A stretch of DNA of 64,000 nt from Blastomyces gilchristii SLH14081 (GCF_000003855.2 NW_003101682.1:5708828-5772827); one strand, 5' to 3'. Numbered from the stretch's first letter, positions 9,587 through 21,575 are shown. The notes: generated from the letters alone by a model not told the origin. Made by a program: numbers and translations.

Positions 9587-12500
9587 TCACTGCCCACCGC
9601 CACCATCCTCCCTCTCATCAGACCTTGTATAATCCCCTTGCAAACTTAACAATCCCATAGCCCATGTCAATGACGCGGACCGATTAACCGTGACAAACTT
9701 CCTCTCGTCGCTCGGTAAAAGCGATACCGTCCCCTGTCCCTGATCCACATGAGCCATGGGACTCATCGTCCGCTGGTACGGCGGGCCCCTGCCAGCCTCA
9801 AACGCTTTCGTCCATGCTGTTTCGCAACCGCTGGCGACGGCAGTTGCCGAGCCGCCGCCTGTCAATCGCGCGATGTTGCGTAGCTTGGCAACCGTCCACC
9901 CACGCTGTGCCGGGTCGGTATACTGCACGCCGGCGTAGAAGAGCGGGATCATAAGCTCTATGAGTACGGCGGAGAGTGATGGTATGAGGTTTGCTGTTTC
10001 GCCGTCAAATTGTTGCGGGTAGTAGATCCCAGCAACGATGCGACCAATGCTGTTTGCGAACTGGCCTGTGCGGAATGCGCAGATAGCGGCGGCCACCATG
10101 GCCTCCGGTGGCATGCCCGGCTGCCCTCTTTCGAGGATTATGCGGCCCGTGTAAAATATGGCCCAGATGCAGGCGATGGTGTGCGTGCGGTATTGAAGGG
10201 CAGGGCCGAACGGCGTGGCGATTGGCGGGGCGCTGTCCGCTGGTAGCGGCGCGAAGCCCGGTCCCAGTTCTTTTTCAAAGGCATCGTAGGCCGCCACGAT
10301 TTCCTTCCACTCCGCTTCCGCTTTTTCCGTTCGCGTTTCCAGGTCATCGCTCTCGTTATCTGATTTCGGGGATGGAGATCGACGGGCCGTTTCAGAGAAG
10401 CCGGAAGGGAGGCGCACAGGTCCTGTATTTGGGACCATTCCGTACATGGGAGGGCTGTTATCCCTATTATTAGTCGATGATGCTGTGTCGCCTGGCGGAC
10501 CTTGCGGAGGTCCGGGTGGAGCAGATGCCCCGACGCCCTGTCCCTGTTGTGAACCGGGAGGTCCCCCACGACCCATACTAGGCGGGAAGAATCCTGGTGG
10601 AGGCCGCCATCGCCCGCCATTTTGCTTTATCACCTGTATTTTTCTTGCGCGATCCCTTGCGACGAAGTCCATAGTTCGCGCAAGTAACAATATAAGGTGA
10701 TCGTTGGATCCATAAACAGCATCGAGCTTCCCAATCCCTGCTCTGGGTGGACATGCCCCCCATCGATTATATGATAGCCTAGGAAGTAAAAAAAACGTTT
10801 GTGAATATACTTGCTTTTGGGGCACAAAATATGGCTGGGTCAAACATACAGCAGCTGATTCCCACTGACCATGCTCTGATACACATCCTGTTTATAGTAA
10901 AGCCAATACAGGTCGCTTCGAATTCGATACTCTTCTATATCGCCCTCTGTTAGATTCCGTTCAGACGCAGTAGCAGGGTTTATCCTTTCCGCATCCCCGA
11001 AATTATTGTAACTCATGGGTCGACCCATTATGGTGCTAATAAAGTCGTCATTAATGTCAGCTTCTTTATCCGCGAACAAGTCATTTTCGAAGCGGCTGCC
11101 AAAATGTGAGGCACCCATTCCCAGCCACGGCATTGATTGTGTAAGCCGCATGTGCTCCTGCTTGGCCCTTGCTCTCATCGATCGGATATCCCTTGTCATC
11201 CTTCCAAAATCACTCTCTTGGATGAGTTGCGAAGCTCCAGCCACATGGCTATTCCATTTCGAGTGTTCAGCACTCATGACTTCATAAAAGCCAAGAAGCA
11301 GCGTTGCGGCAAGGGTTGCTGTTTGTTTACGGCGACCGGGGAGTTTGACGGCCTTGGAAACACGACGAATGGCGTAGTGATAATGACGAAACGATGCCAT
11401 GAGGGACAACCCTTGTATTTTCGCAATGTGATAGCTACTAAGTGCTAAAATCGCGTGTAACAAGCCTTGATTTCTAAGTGCAAGCGTAGGCACGGTGTAA
11501 GTCCATAAGCTTTGCTGGGAGGGTGGGACTGCTGACGCGGATAAAATTACTGTCGGGTTCACCGGGTGCCGCTCAAAGATAGACAGCACCGGTGCAACAG
11601 CAGTGATAAAATGACAGAATACTCTTGTTACCTCAGGATCCATGAGAGGGGATGCAAGAGGGGAAGGGGTATATGACATCAGCGAAGTTTCGTCGCCTAA
11701 GAAAGCAGTCATTGAGCGGAACGAGTATATTAGCTGCTGTGCGGTGGCTGATTGTGGCTCGTACGACTCAGTATAGTTATTAGTGGTTTGAATTTCCATT
11801 TCTTCATCGGTTTCAACATCGTAATAATCGTCAATTTCTTCTTCGTAATAGTAGTTTGCCGGTTGACCACCATCACGATATGAGTAGCTTGGCGCATAAC
11901 CATTAGTGGATGGCTGTGCCTCGACTTCATACGTTTCGTATTGAGGTTTGTCTGTGCCTGTGCTGTTAGAGAAACATAAAGAGAATAATGAAAGAATCAG
12001 GAGAGATGTCATACGGTATGGTTGTTGTAGGGGAGGAATTCTATTTGACTGATCGTACTACAGGATATTAGACACTTGTTCTTAGATTGGCATCCACAGA
12101 AAACAACTCACAAGTGGCCCGATTTCGCGTTTCCCGGAGGGTACATGAGGATGATAATGCGTTGTCTGCTTCGGACTGATAGTAGGCTGGCTGTTCTGAT
12201 CTTGGAGGGAGTCGTCATGAAGGAACTGCTTGGGCGAAGCTGCGCCAAACTCGGACTTCAAGATAACTGGCTGTACCTGAGAATGAGCTGAGATAGTCTG
12301 CTCTGCGCTTTCAAAATTATACGGCTGAGTGTAATAGTCCTGTGGAACTGGGCCGCTCTGCGGGTCAGGATGTACATGTACATGCCCAGGTTGGTGCTCC
12401 AGGCTAGACACATATTGGGATTCACTATTCACGACGTCCTCAGGATACTGAGTCGGCCGTGGTGCCAGCGGTATGAAAGACTGGCGTGCTCCAGAAGCGT

Positions 12501-12936
12501 CCTCTTGTAGCGTCGTGGAGCTGAGAGGACGGCGTATGAATGGTAGGGGATCTGCACCAGGTCTCGGCTGAAGGTAATTTGGGGGGATTGGGCCGTGCCC
12601 CAAGTGGGACATAGGCCCAACGGGGTTTCTGAAGATCACACGCTGGGCATATCCCTCGCAGTCCCTTTTCGATTTTCTGCAATTGTTGCAGGTGGGCTTT
12701 TCCTCTCCGCATTTTATTCGACGTTTTCTGCATGCTAGAGCGAATCAGTGAGCTTGTATATTCCCTTAAGGACATCGTCCCAAACTGAACGTACTCAGGC
12801 AGCCTGTTTTGGTTCGTCTCCTTGGACCTTTGGCCTTTGGTTGAGGGACGTTTTTTGGAGTTAGCCCTGGGGGTAGGGCTGGACTCATGAAGGGGGCTTC
12901 TGCCTGTTTGGGTGACGGGGGATCGTTTCCTTCCAT
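9587..12936 (-). CDS. Zn2Cys6 transcription factor with Fungal_trans_2-type domain
   Basis: The predicted protein has 1031 residues from five exons: 12936-12795, 12734-12112, 12040-12015, 11962-10850 and 10778-9587. The binuclear zinc cluster GCLTCRKRRIKCGEEKPTC plus NNCRKSKRDC has spacing C-X2-C-X6-C-X6-C-X2-C-X6-C at residues 46, 49, 56, 63, 66 and 73. It is assembled only after splicing intron 1 (gtacgt...ctctag), which falls between the first two cysteines (L-T join). A long disordered region rich in P, Q, Y and E follows. From about residue 375 comes the helical domain typical of fungal Zn2Cys6 regulators (VTRVFCHFITAVAPVLSIFE; LLHAILALSSYHIA). The 3' region has SNDHLILLLARTMDFVARDR and a Gly/Pro-rich stretch. 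The join of exons 2 and 4 needs a 26-nt microexon or another unusual splice. The joins at introns 1 and 4 are strong. It should act in the nucleus as a DNA-binding regulator; its targets cannot be inferred from the neighbours. Confidence 0.9.
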
Positions 12937-13222
12937 GACGAATAGTTTATCGTGATGCGATCCAAGATGAAAGAAATGACGCAGGAAAAAGTAAATGTAT
13001 AATTATTTTGTGGCAAGAAAAACGAGCGGGCAACTGGGTGGGCAGAATGGCTATGCTCGGTTGATATCCATGTGGATGGCGGGCTTGGGTTGTGAAATGA
13101 TACGAGCACTGGGCTCAGCACAGGTGGGAGGAACAGGTGGTGAGAACCCCAAGAGGGTTGAACAAACCCACCGAGAAATTAGTGCAATGGAGCCGCAAGA
13201 TAATAATAATGGAGTGTAGGTG

Positions 13223-13231
13223 TACGGAGTA
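13223..13231. repeat. TACGGAGTA motif, copy 3
   Basis: A perfect copy about 290 bp upstream of the transcription factor start codon. Confidence 0.8.
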
Positions 13232-13737
13232 GACAGGAATCAAATGAAGATGGAAATATAGGGGTTATCAGCAACTGAATGCCGAAGATATGAGGAGGAG
13301 AAACCGAGGGTTTGCTCAGAGAATCCCCGGACTGATCATGCAACGGCTTTACCAATCACATTCCATAGTCGATTCGACGAGAAGAGGGACCAAGAGAGCT
13401 ATATCTAAAAGAAAGAATTGGAAGAGAAGAGCAGCTCGAGGTTAAGCCCAGAAATGAAAACCTACCAAGACTTAACATAAAGGGAGGTGGTGTGAGCGCA
13501 GTCGAAGCTTGGGAATCGGAGATGTTTCTGCCTTCATCCTGGAATTTTGCACTATAATAGAGCTGTGTTAACGGCCCAGGATCCCAGGATTATAAATAGG
13601 AATATGAGTTGGCCCTGCCTGAGTCTCCATCCATGGGCATGCCCTTATTTTTCTCCGTCGGAACTTGTAGATGAGCGGTTAATTAATTCTGCTTGACAAG
13701 AAGACCGACGAGATGATGATGTTTTTTGACAGGGCCT

Positions 13738-13782
13738 AGCAAACCCAGCAAACCCAGCAAACCCAGCAAACCCGGCAAACCG
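13738..13782. repeat. 9-bp tandem repeat, unit agcaaaccc, about 5 copies
   Basis: Four near-perfect units followed by one altered unit (ggcaaaccg). It lies in the upstream region of the transcription factor. Confidence 0.9.
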
Positions 13783-13934
13783 ACGCTAGCTAAGGAGAAG
13801 GGGAAGTGCAGTGCCAGCCACTCGCTGATCAGCATGCATGGCTCTCCACTCAGTAGTCCGTAACTACGGACGGCGGACTACGCAGTAAAGTTACTACTTA
13901 ACTGATTGTGTCTGACTAGTTCGCCATGTTTACT

Positions 13935-13939
<5 letters not shown>

Positions 13940-13971
<32 letters not shown>
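13940..13971. repeat. T(32) homopolymer run
   Basis: An uninterrupted run of 32 T, the longest in the window. Confidence 0.95.
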
Positions 13972-14387
13972 CTCCCTCTTAAGCCAGGGAATCCACGGTG
14001 TGTTAACGGGCTGAGCATGGTGGTTGGGTTGGTAGCTGGAATCCGGGACACTGGGTGAATGTCGATTGGATGGGCAATGTGCGTCAACTATTAATAGAGA
14101 GCTCTTTGCCAACATCTGCATGAGTTCCAAGAAAAGAGAAAGAAAAAGGAAAGAAAAAGGAAAGTAAAAAGAAAGTCCATTCTGATGGGGCCCTCAGCAT
14201 ACAAGCTAGAAAGAAAATAGTGGACCGGACCGCTGAGCAGACTGACTGACAAAAGTGTCCCATCAAGGTTGCGTGCGACCAGGACTTTTCCCTTTGACAG
14301 CAACAAAGGGCCCAGGTAACTTCGCACTGTTGTTATCTGTCACAGACTGGACTGACTGTCAGTCGTTGAACTACTCTGTACTCCGTG

Positions 14388-14437
<50 letters not shown>
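14388..14437. repeat. (CTA)n microsatellite
   Basis: About 16 perfect CTA units. Open frames across it (poly-Thr or poly-Leu) are artefacts. A shorter ATA repeat lies near 14,714-14,732. Confidence 0.95.
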
Positions 14438-14438
<1 letters not shown>

Positions 14439-14636
14439 ACCACTACTGAATCAAGAGCGTTACTATTCCACCAGCCCAACCTTCCTCAGCTTTTCGCGGG
14501 GAAGCAGAGCGTTCAACGGCTTGGCGGGCGATCCAGATCGATCGACGCAGGCAAAGACAGGCCAGAGCCTCACCAATCACCTCCATCTGCCCTCGATAGA
14601 ACCAGTGAGACACCATCATGCCATGAGCATTCTTGT

Positions 14637-14645
14637 TACGGAGTA
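14637..14645. repeat. TACGGAGTA motif, copy 4
   Basis: A perfect copy. A one-mismatch copy (tacggagtg) follows about 90 bp downstream, and another (ctccgtgct) precedes the CTA microsatellite. Confidence 0.8.
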
Positions 14646-14764
14646 TTCGGGGAGAGCATCTACAAACTGGTGCATGTGCATAAACATGATTGATTATAAT
14701 GATCAGACCCTAGGATAATAATAATAATAATCATACTACGGAGTGGAGTACTACTACTTCTACC

Positions 14765-15298
14765 TCACAGCTGAACCAAAGACGGGAGATCCAGGGACGC
14801 GCCTCCAATTCCACCATGCCGGGTCCTCCTTGAAAACCTCCCCTCCCATGTCTCACCGTGCTTCGATGCTTCCCCTACTGTGGAGCCTTTGGAGGGAAAT
14901 AGAAATGCTTGCCTTGAGCTAAGAGAGTCCTCCAGTGGAGAGCCAGTCAGCTTGGCATGGCACTTGGCCAATTGAGCTTCCCTGCTCCATCCCCTCAATT
15001 TCCAATAGCGTGATTTCAAGCCCCATACCTTGCATCCTATCGCACCAGCGGCAGGCTGCCTGCCCCAAGGATGGGGCGAGGGGACAGGGAAACGCCAACA
15101 CCGGCGTACTGCGTAAGAACAGAGGGGCCACAAACTTCCACAGACAAATGACAAGGCTAAAATAGCCTGCATGGAATCAACCTGACGACAGGTTTCGTTG
15201 AAGGATTGGAATGTTGGACGCTTTGGTCTCCGGAAAAGCACGAATCGGGATCCCAAACAAGTCTCCCGCATATGCATCCCTCTCGAATTTTCAGTCAA
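14765..15298 (-). other. Unrecognised open frame of 177 codons
   Basis: This is the longest unexplained ATG-initiated frame in the gene compartment. It is rich in Arg, Ser, Trp and Cys, with no motif, signal or helix I recognise and no splice pattern around it. It may be chance. Conservation in related genomes would be needed to call it a gene. Confidence 0.15.
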
Positions 15299-15700
15299 GA
15301 CTAACTAACAGTGATCACCATTAGTTTTTGCGTGCTTATTTTTTTCTCTTCCTTAATAATCTATCGACCATTTGCCAAGTGCATATGCATCAGTCCTGCA
15401 TTAGCCGCTTGGACTAACAATTCTTCTTGTGCGTGGTGATCGAAGTATTCTACAACTACTTTTCGGATGTGTTTGGCATTATCTTCCTGCAGGTGAGAGG
15501 ATGCACTGCATGGAGCTGAATCCTGCTCTAGCTTCCAGCTCCCAGCCTGATGGATTCAGTCGAAAAAGTTAGCTAGCTGGTTTTTTACCCCTGCCCATCC
15601 CGTTCACCGTCTCAGCCGGAGGCAAAATCCATGGATTGGCCGTGGTGCGTTGCATTCTCTCAGCGATTGGCTGCCGCTCAGTTCCATAGGATTCATTCTT

Positions 15701-15701
<1 letters not shown>

Positions 15702-15732
<31 letters not shown>
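15702..15732. repeat. T(31) homopolymer run
   Basis: An uninterrupted run of 31 T in the long intergenic region. Confidence 0.95.
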
Positions 15733-17417
15733 CTTCTTATCAAGTACATAAGCAAACCCAACGGAACATTACGCAGTAGAGCATAGACCGGGTTGGGGGG
15801 GATCGGACAGGGAACAAGGGTCACGAATAACAATGAAAACGAGGATGGACATTCGTCACGTAAATCCCGACCCGAACTCGTGTGCTTCTTTCGAAAACTA
15901 ATTCTCCGCCCCCTTGGTGGAAGCTTGGTGCGAACTTACTAACTCAGAAGTTAAAACGACGTGTGGCGTGCTGGTATCAGGTCTTGGCCCAAGCCCCCGG
16001 TCAGCTACGGCTAACAATTGATCATAAAATAAAACTTGATCAGGACAGACCGGAGAGCGACGATCTCTCATGTTCCATGCATGCGGAATATAGTTAGATA
16101 CTTCAGTTCTCAATGCATCCTGAATACGGCTACTAGATTCCAGAGTACAAGAGTCATAGAGTACTCTTCTCTCCCTAGTTATCTTCTGTTTTTTACCTTT
16201 TGTATATCAAAATCAGATATCAAACTCAGTTCTCAGCCAGTTGAATTGTTCTCTAGCAAATGTTACTTGGCGAGTTTTATAATTCCCACTCATATCTACC
16301 TAGGTTCGTCTACTGCTGAGAAAAACAGCGGGTGTGCCCGGCCAGTCAGAAGTGCCTCCTTTTTTCCACATATAAGTCATAATATGATGCTTTTATTGAA
16401 CCTCGTTATCTTCTGAAAAACACCTACCTCTCGCACATTTCGTGTTGCCTGCCACCTTCGAGCATGTGATATATTCTCATGGAAATATCAAAAATGTGAT
16501 GATGGTTGAGGTGGTTAAAGAGTTATTAACCATGGTCGAACCGTGGGGAAAAGGAAGCGCGGATAAATCCTGCGGATAGGAAACATTATCCCAGGTGATT
16601 TTTTATCAGGACTAAGCTAAAGGGAAGAGAGATGATCCGGCGGATGTATCAAGCTATTCCTATGTACCTTACCTTATCAACCTCTCTAGAATCCTAGCAT
16701 CAGCCCGCAGCAGTTGACACTTGAAAATCCATGATAGGACGGACTACTTTCTTTGCAGTCAGGACTTCTCAGGGGGCACTACATCCTCTCATGCCGGTGA
16801 ATGATAGTTGACCTGGATCCCTATTCAGCTTTCCACTCAAATGAATTTGGGTCTTCGAAATGCGAAATGCCGTAGAACTCGAAAGCTTTTATCTTAACAC
16901 TGGTCTTCCCGCGGGTCGCTATCCGATAGCCGCCCACCGTATTGAGAGGGGCCGTACAGCTATCGGAAGTCGAAAGATCTGCGCAAGCGACCCGGGAAGA
17001 TGTTATCTGATCCTTCGGTGCAGAACGCAGAGTATCTTCGTTGGCCGGTGACGTTTGCACGTTTCGATCTGATTATCTATCAAGGCTGGGGAACCAGAAC
17101 CAAAACCAAAGCCGTTCCGGTAGAGAGACCAAGAGCCCATATGAATAGTCTCTTAGATGCATAGAGAGGTTCCTTTTCGGGTCAGTGCTTCACAGCTCTC
17201 TCTCTTCATTTCCTTTGGGCGGTCGATAATCTCATATTCCGTGATCGATGCCAATGTATTTTGTTTTGTGCTTGAACTCATATACTAGTTATCAGAACCG
17301 TAATACGATAAGCATTATACCAACAACCAAATAATGAGACTACCAAAGATTTTCGTGGCGGTTAATATCCGGGAAAGTCATCTCCTTAAATCGGGTTCCA
17401 ATTCAGGCCCGTCCAGG

Positions 17418-17880
17418 TTAATGTCTTTGTAAGTTTTGCGACCGTATAACATGAGGTAGAGAATTGACATGATATGATGGCGAACTGCTCAGTTCTGGTA
17501 GAGCAGAGTCTGCAAGTGCCTTTTGAGGGCCCAGCAGCTTCTCGCACGTCCCACAGAGTACTGGTTGGTACGACTGAAATCGAAACAGCTTCAAGTTGGA
17601 GTTCGCATGAAGAAGCCAATTTGTTGTGTTTAGATCACTGTGACAAAAGCTCATTTTCTTCGCATATTCAAGCGTAGATGTGAATTTTGTATCCATAGAG
17701 CGGTGGGGACGGGATCCTCATAATCTTTCACACGGATAAGACGTCCCCTGAAACGATTATTTTCTTCGCCCCTGACGATCATGAAAGCGCCAAATGGCGG
17801 CATTATTCGCGCAATATATAGTAAAAGATGTTCCGAAGCATGAGAAAATAATCCAGGTCCTGACGCCAATTTAGACGTTC
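17418..17880 (-). pseudogene. Possible relic of a fungal APH/choline-kinase-like gene
   Basis: One minus-strand frame contains MSFCHSDLNTTNWLLHANSN, which resembles the catalytic-loop motif (H-x-D-L-x-x-x-N) of fungal aminoglycoside-phosphotransferase-like proteins. Coding-looking text continues upstream in different frames (SHASEHLLLYIARIMPPFGA; NFYERLNWRQDLDYFLMLRN), with stops between. The expected downstream D-F/D-W motif is not clear (LKLFRFQSY). If real, it is a decayed copy with frameshifts. The match is short and could be chance. Confidence 0.25.
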
Positions 17881-18271
17881 ATAGAAATTGATATCCTTAA
17901 GTAAAGATACCCTTCCCTCTCTTCTTCAGGGCATCGGTCAAGTGGTGAACTGTTTTCACCACAGTAGTTGAGCTTGTGTGGTAGACGTGAGCGTACGCTT
18001 CACCGCCAAACCAATTATAGTTCTTAAGAGTATCAATGTAAGTGGAAGCTCATCCAGTAATCGTAGCTGTAGTTGAGGGTGTAGTCTTGTAGAGGTTTGG
18101 TGGAGTTATCACTCTTAAGATGTTAGGAGCAAGCTGCGACAAATATGTGCAGATTAGGGTTCGCTATCCCCGTGATATAAATCCCCTTGTTGGGAGAGGG
18201 AAGATCAGCTTCCCCGCGACAATACCATTTTCAAACGGGTCTCACTGCTGGCTGCTCAATAACAATGGACG

Positions 18272-18280
18272 TACGGAGTA
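18272..18280. repeat. TACGGAGTA motif, copy 5
   Basis: A perfect copy, extended here to a longer palindrome-like gtacggagtac. It lies about 340 bp beyond the laccase stop codon. Confidence 0.8.
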
Positions 18281-18621
18281 CGTGAGGGGCAAAAGATTGA
18301 GGTGGTATTTACGGAGGATGACCGACGAGTTAAAATATCTGTGTTCCGGACAAGTATTCTTCGCGTGTCTAGGTGGACATTCTCATCCTCGTTTCCCCCT
18401 TAATTCCCTGGCTTCTATCAAGGGAAAAAGAATATCTAAAATCGAAATATATTCTCAAATGAGCTGTATGTATGTACATGTACAGTACTATGCGTGCTAT
18501 TAAGATACAAAGAAAAATGGCCAATAAGTATTATATATATACAAACGAATTGAAGGTAATATATGCAGAGTTGGAGAGCTCTGCGTCAGTCCGCTTTTCC
18601 TCGCCTTATTACGTTTTCTGA

Positions 18622-20494
18622 CTAAAACTCCGCCTTCAAATACTCGACTGGCACCTCGGGAAGTTTATCATATCCATCCAGCAGAATAATTCCCATCCCA
18701 CCTGACAAATGTGTCTGGATATGGCAGTGTAACAGGAAAGGACCCGGGTTAGTCACTTGATATCGAGCAACTACCCACCCGGGATCTTGTGCTGTGCCAG
18801 GAGGCGATGTAAACCCATCTACCAAGGGCGGCGATTTCAGGTTAAAGAACTGAGGAACCTCTTTGATGGCATCTTCAACAGTCTCCCAGTCGAAAGGTCC
18901 TTGCCCCTTACCGATCAGATACATTTTGTGCGAGTGCTTGTGTATCGGGTGAGGAGGGTTGAAATTTCCGCCCGTGATGAGAACTAGATCCACCCATGTA
19001 CCATTCTTGGTTGGGAAAGTCACATTTCTATTACTTCCCAGTGGCCCGTTGGGGTCGAAAAGAATTGGCTCGATTCCTTGAGAAGTGTTTAGTGGAGCTT
19101 TCCCGCTGAGGGTCCAACGAAAGGCCGCGCCGGCAAATCCGATGTTGAATTTGAAAGTTGTATCAGCCTTGGAAGCGGGTTTGGATGGTGGAAAAGGAGT
19201 GATCTTGTCCTCGTTGAGAGCCACAAAGTCTGCCGTCAGGTTGACGCCATTGTATCCAATGGAGGGCTTACTGGGTTTGGGACGAGGGCCTTTCTTTTGC
19301 CCTGCATATCGAAGGGTCGCAAATCCGCTGAACAGTTGGTTGCTTTCGACATTGGCAGCACGTATCGTATAGTCTCTACGAGGCTTGTTGAGCTTGATCA
19401 GGGCAGAAACTCTACTGCCGTTGGGAACGGGAGCGGCATCGACACGAGTGGGTTCGATGTAATGCCCATCGATGGCATATATCCACATTTTATGCTCATC
19501 GATGCTTAACATGAAGCGAGCAATTGTTGACGAGCTTATAAAATTGAGACTTACCCAATCATCATCAGGGTCGACGGTGAGAATTTCACGTTGTCCTTCA
19601 TTTGGCTGACAGTTGTAGTAGAGGTCTTCCGGAACTTTCTCGGGATCAAAGGGGAAGTCACCCACAACAGACGGGAGATAGTAAGGAAGACAACTGTAAT
19701 GATAGTCAGCGTTGTCAATCTATGGAACAGGTAGGGGGTAAACAAACAAACCCTTTGTCCGTTAGATTCTCATCTCCCAGAAGCATTCTTTGATCTGGCC
19801 TTGTCAAATTATTCAACTCGTCTTGGGACTTGCATATAACTGATCCCTTCCCATTGATCAAAACGCTATCCGTGCAGAAGTTGTCGATCCCAGAATCCGT
19901 AGCCACATGGAAAAATTCTTCCGAAGTCAAATGGTGCCAGTCGGACAAAAACATGGTCGTTGGGTTCAACGTGGCTTTCCTGATCTTCTCAATCTCCTTT
20001 GGCGATTTGGAAATCTTGTGAAACGGTGCAGGTCGGCCCGGTTTTGGGCTAATCACAATCGCTCCAAACAGGCCATCAGACATCTGGCCGTGTGCATGGC
20101 CGTGATACCAATAAGCGCCATATTCGACTGCAGTCCAGCGGTACAGGAAGGATTCCCCTGGCTGAATAGCCCTCTGGGTAACATCAGGCACTCCGTCCGA
20201 CCACGGGGTGCCGTGTTGAGAAATGCCGTGGAAATGGATAGATGTTTCAAATGGAAGTTTGTTTTTAACGAGGACCTTAACCTCATCACCTTCCGCGATG
20301 TTTAGTTGGGGCCCGGGGAATTGGTTGTTAGTGAAAATCACTTTTCGTTCGGTTCCGTCCGGAGAAGCATCTCCCCAGGTGAGCTCGAGCTCGAAATGCC
20401 GGACGTTAACATATTTGGGCGGGCACTGCCCAGCTGAGATTGCTGGGAGCAGGTAGCTAAACCATATAAACAATAGAGGTAAAGACAGAAGCAT
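18622..20494 (-). CDS. Secreted laccase-type multicopper oxidase
   Basis: The predicted protein has 604 residues from exons 20494-19752 and 19693-18622, with a 58-nt intron (gtttgt...attacag) joined in phase 2 (K-G|CLPYYLP). An N-terminal hydrophobic signal peptide (about 1-21) precedes three cupredoxin domains. Copper ligands are in HFHGISQHGTPWSDG (H87, H89), YWYHGHAHGQ (H131, H133), HPIHKHSHKM and HCHIQTHLSGGM (H570-C571-H572, H576). The residue ten after the type-1 cysteine is Met581, as in low-potential oxidases such as ascorbate oxidase, rather than the Leu/Phe common in laccases. The overall motif set resembles ascomycete conidial-pigment and other intracellular or cell-wall laccases. 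The enzyme should couple one-electron oxidation of phenolic substrates to reduction of O2 to water. No pigment cluster genes are next to it, so the substrate is open. Confidence 0.92.
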
Positions 20495-21575
20495 TGTAGC
20501 AACTAAATTGAAGGAAAGGGAAGAAAGGAATAAGAGCCGAAATTATCCTCACGACGGGATGAGGGAAACTAGGAGGACGAACGAGGGGGTGCCTCTGTTG
20601 AAATAGTAGGAGAAGGGGGCTGAGAGTATTTGTAGCAATCAAGGGCATGACGGCAGATAAAATAAAATAAGAAAAATACAAGCCATTAGTCTCACCCATC
20701 AATCCTAGGCTCGGACTCTTTATTCGCTTGTGAGATCGGTAGTTGCCAGCACAGATATGGAATTTATCCGCAATCATGCTGGGATCCCCGTTGGCAACCT
20801 CCTGCCGTCTGTGCCTAAACATATGCAAAGCAACCCAGCTTGGGATGCCACAGAACAAGCTTGACATGCGGTCTCGCGGTTTCGATGCGCTGGGCGTTGA
20901 CCTGGGGTAGTGCTAACCAATTAAACGTCAGATTATTTCAAGGCCCGGTCGATCTTTAAATTAAACACCATTTCCTGGGCTATGCTGAATAGTTGCTGGT
21001 CGAGCTCAGGAGAAAGTTGCTCCGGTCGAGAACGAGGGTGTATCAGCTCGACTTTGAGTTTCTAGAGAGAAAGGTGTAACTAGTTAATGGCGGGCACAGC
21101 CGTAATTGTTTGGCAGAAAACTATTCCAACCTGATTCCTAACCTGTCCTTCGCAGCTCGGTTTGAGTTGAGTAACTAATCATTTGATGTCCATGCCACTG
21201 ATAGAATCTAGCGCCGCAAGATCCCAAACATCCATGCCGGCTCCCGCTTATGTTGCATCCGCGGCTGGATACCAAGATGAGCAATGGTCTGTCGGATGGT
21301 CATCATACCGTATCATAAAATCTGCCGAAGCCAGTTCAGAGCAGACTCATTGGTCTTTGGGATTCAATTGAAGAAAAGCCCCCAAATATCAATAAGCCTT
21401 CACCGCTGTCAGCAATGCACTAAAAAATGTGGTGCTGTTTTTACTTCAACAGTAAGTGACTGGCGGCTGATTGATCACCCATGGAAATCAACTTATTTAG
21501 TTCAAGGATCACAGCTCAACATGCACTGCGCGCACGGATGGGAAGGAAACCCCAGAGTAGGAACTTGCTGAGTCC
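20495..21575. other. Laccase upstream region up to the repeat border
   Basis: About 1.1 kb of normal-composition sequence with no supported gene. Frames at 20457-20867, 21183-21371 and 21284-21571 have no recognisable motifs. The sequence changes abruptly to AT-rich LINE sequence at 21,576. Confidence 0.5.

Larger units (their letters stand above)
12937..18621. other. Long intergenic region with simple repeats
   Basis: This gap of 5.7 kb lies between the transcription factor (start 12936) and the laccase (stop 18622). No confident gene is seen. It holds two T runs, a CTA microsatellite, a 9-bp tandem repeat, three of the five TACGGAGTA motifs and a weak kinase-like relic, each listed separately. 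The first part is the promoter of the transcription factor, where unusually long leaders are common in fungi. Confidence 0.5.

Noticed and set aside
19549..19554. Perfect intron donor gtaagt (minus strand) inside the laccase
   Set aside because: The sequence it would remove encodes WVSLNFISSSTIARF, a conserved laccase segment, and the frame is open throughout. Splicing there would damage the second cupredoxin domain.
1..21575. tRNA or other small RNA genes
   Set aside because: I looked for B-box-like GGTTCRANNCC words with a matching A-box and found no convincing pair. A covariance-model scan would be needed to exclude them.
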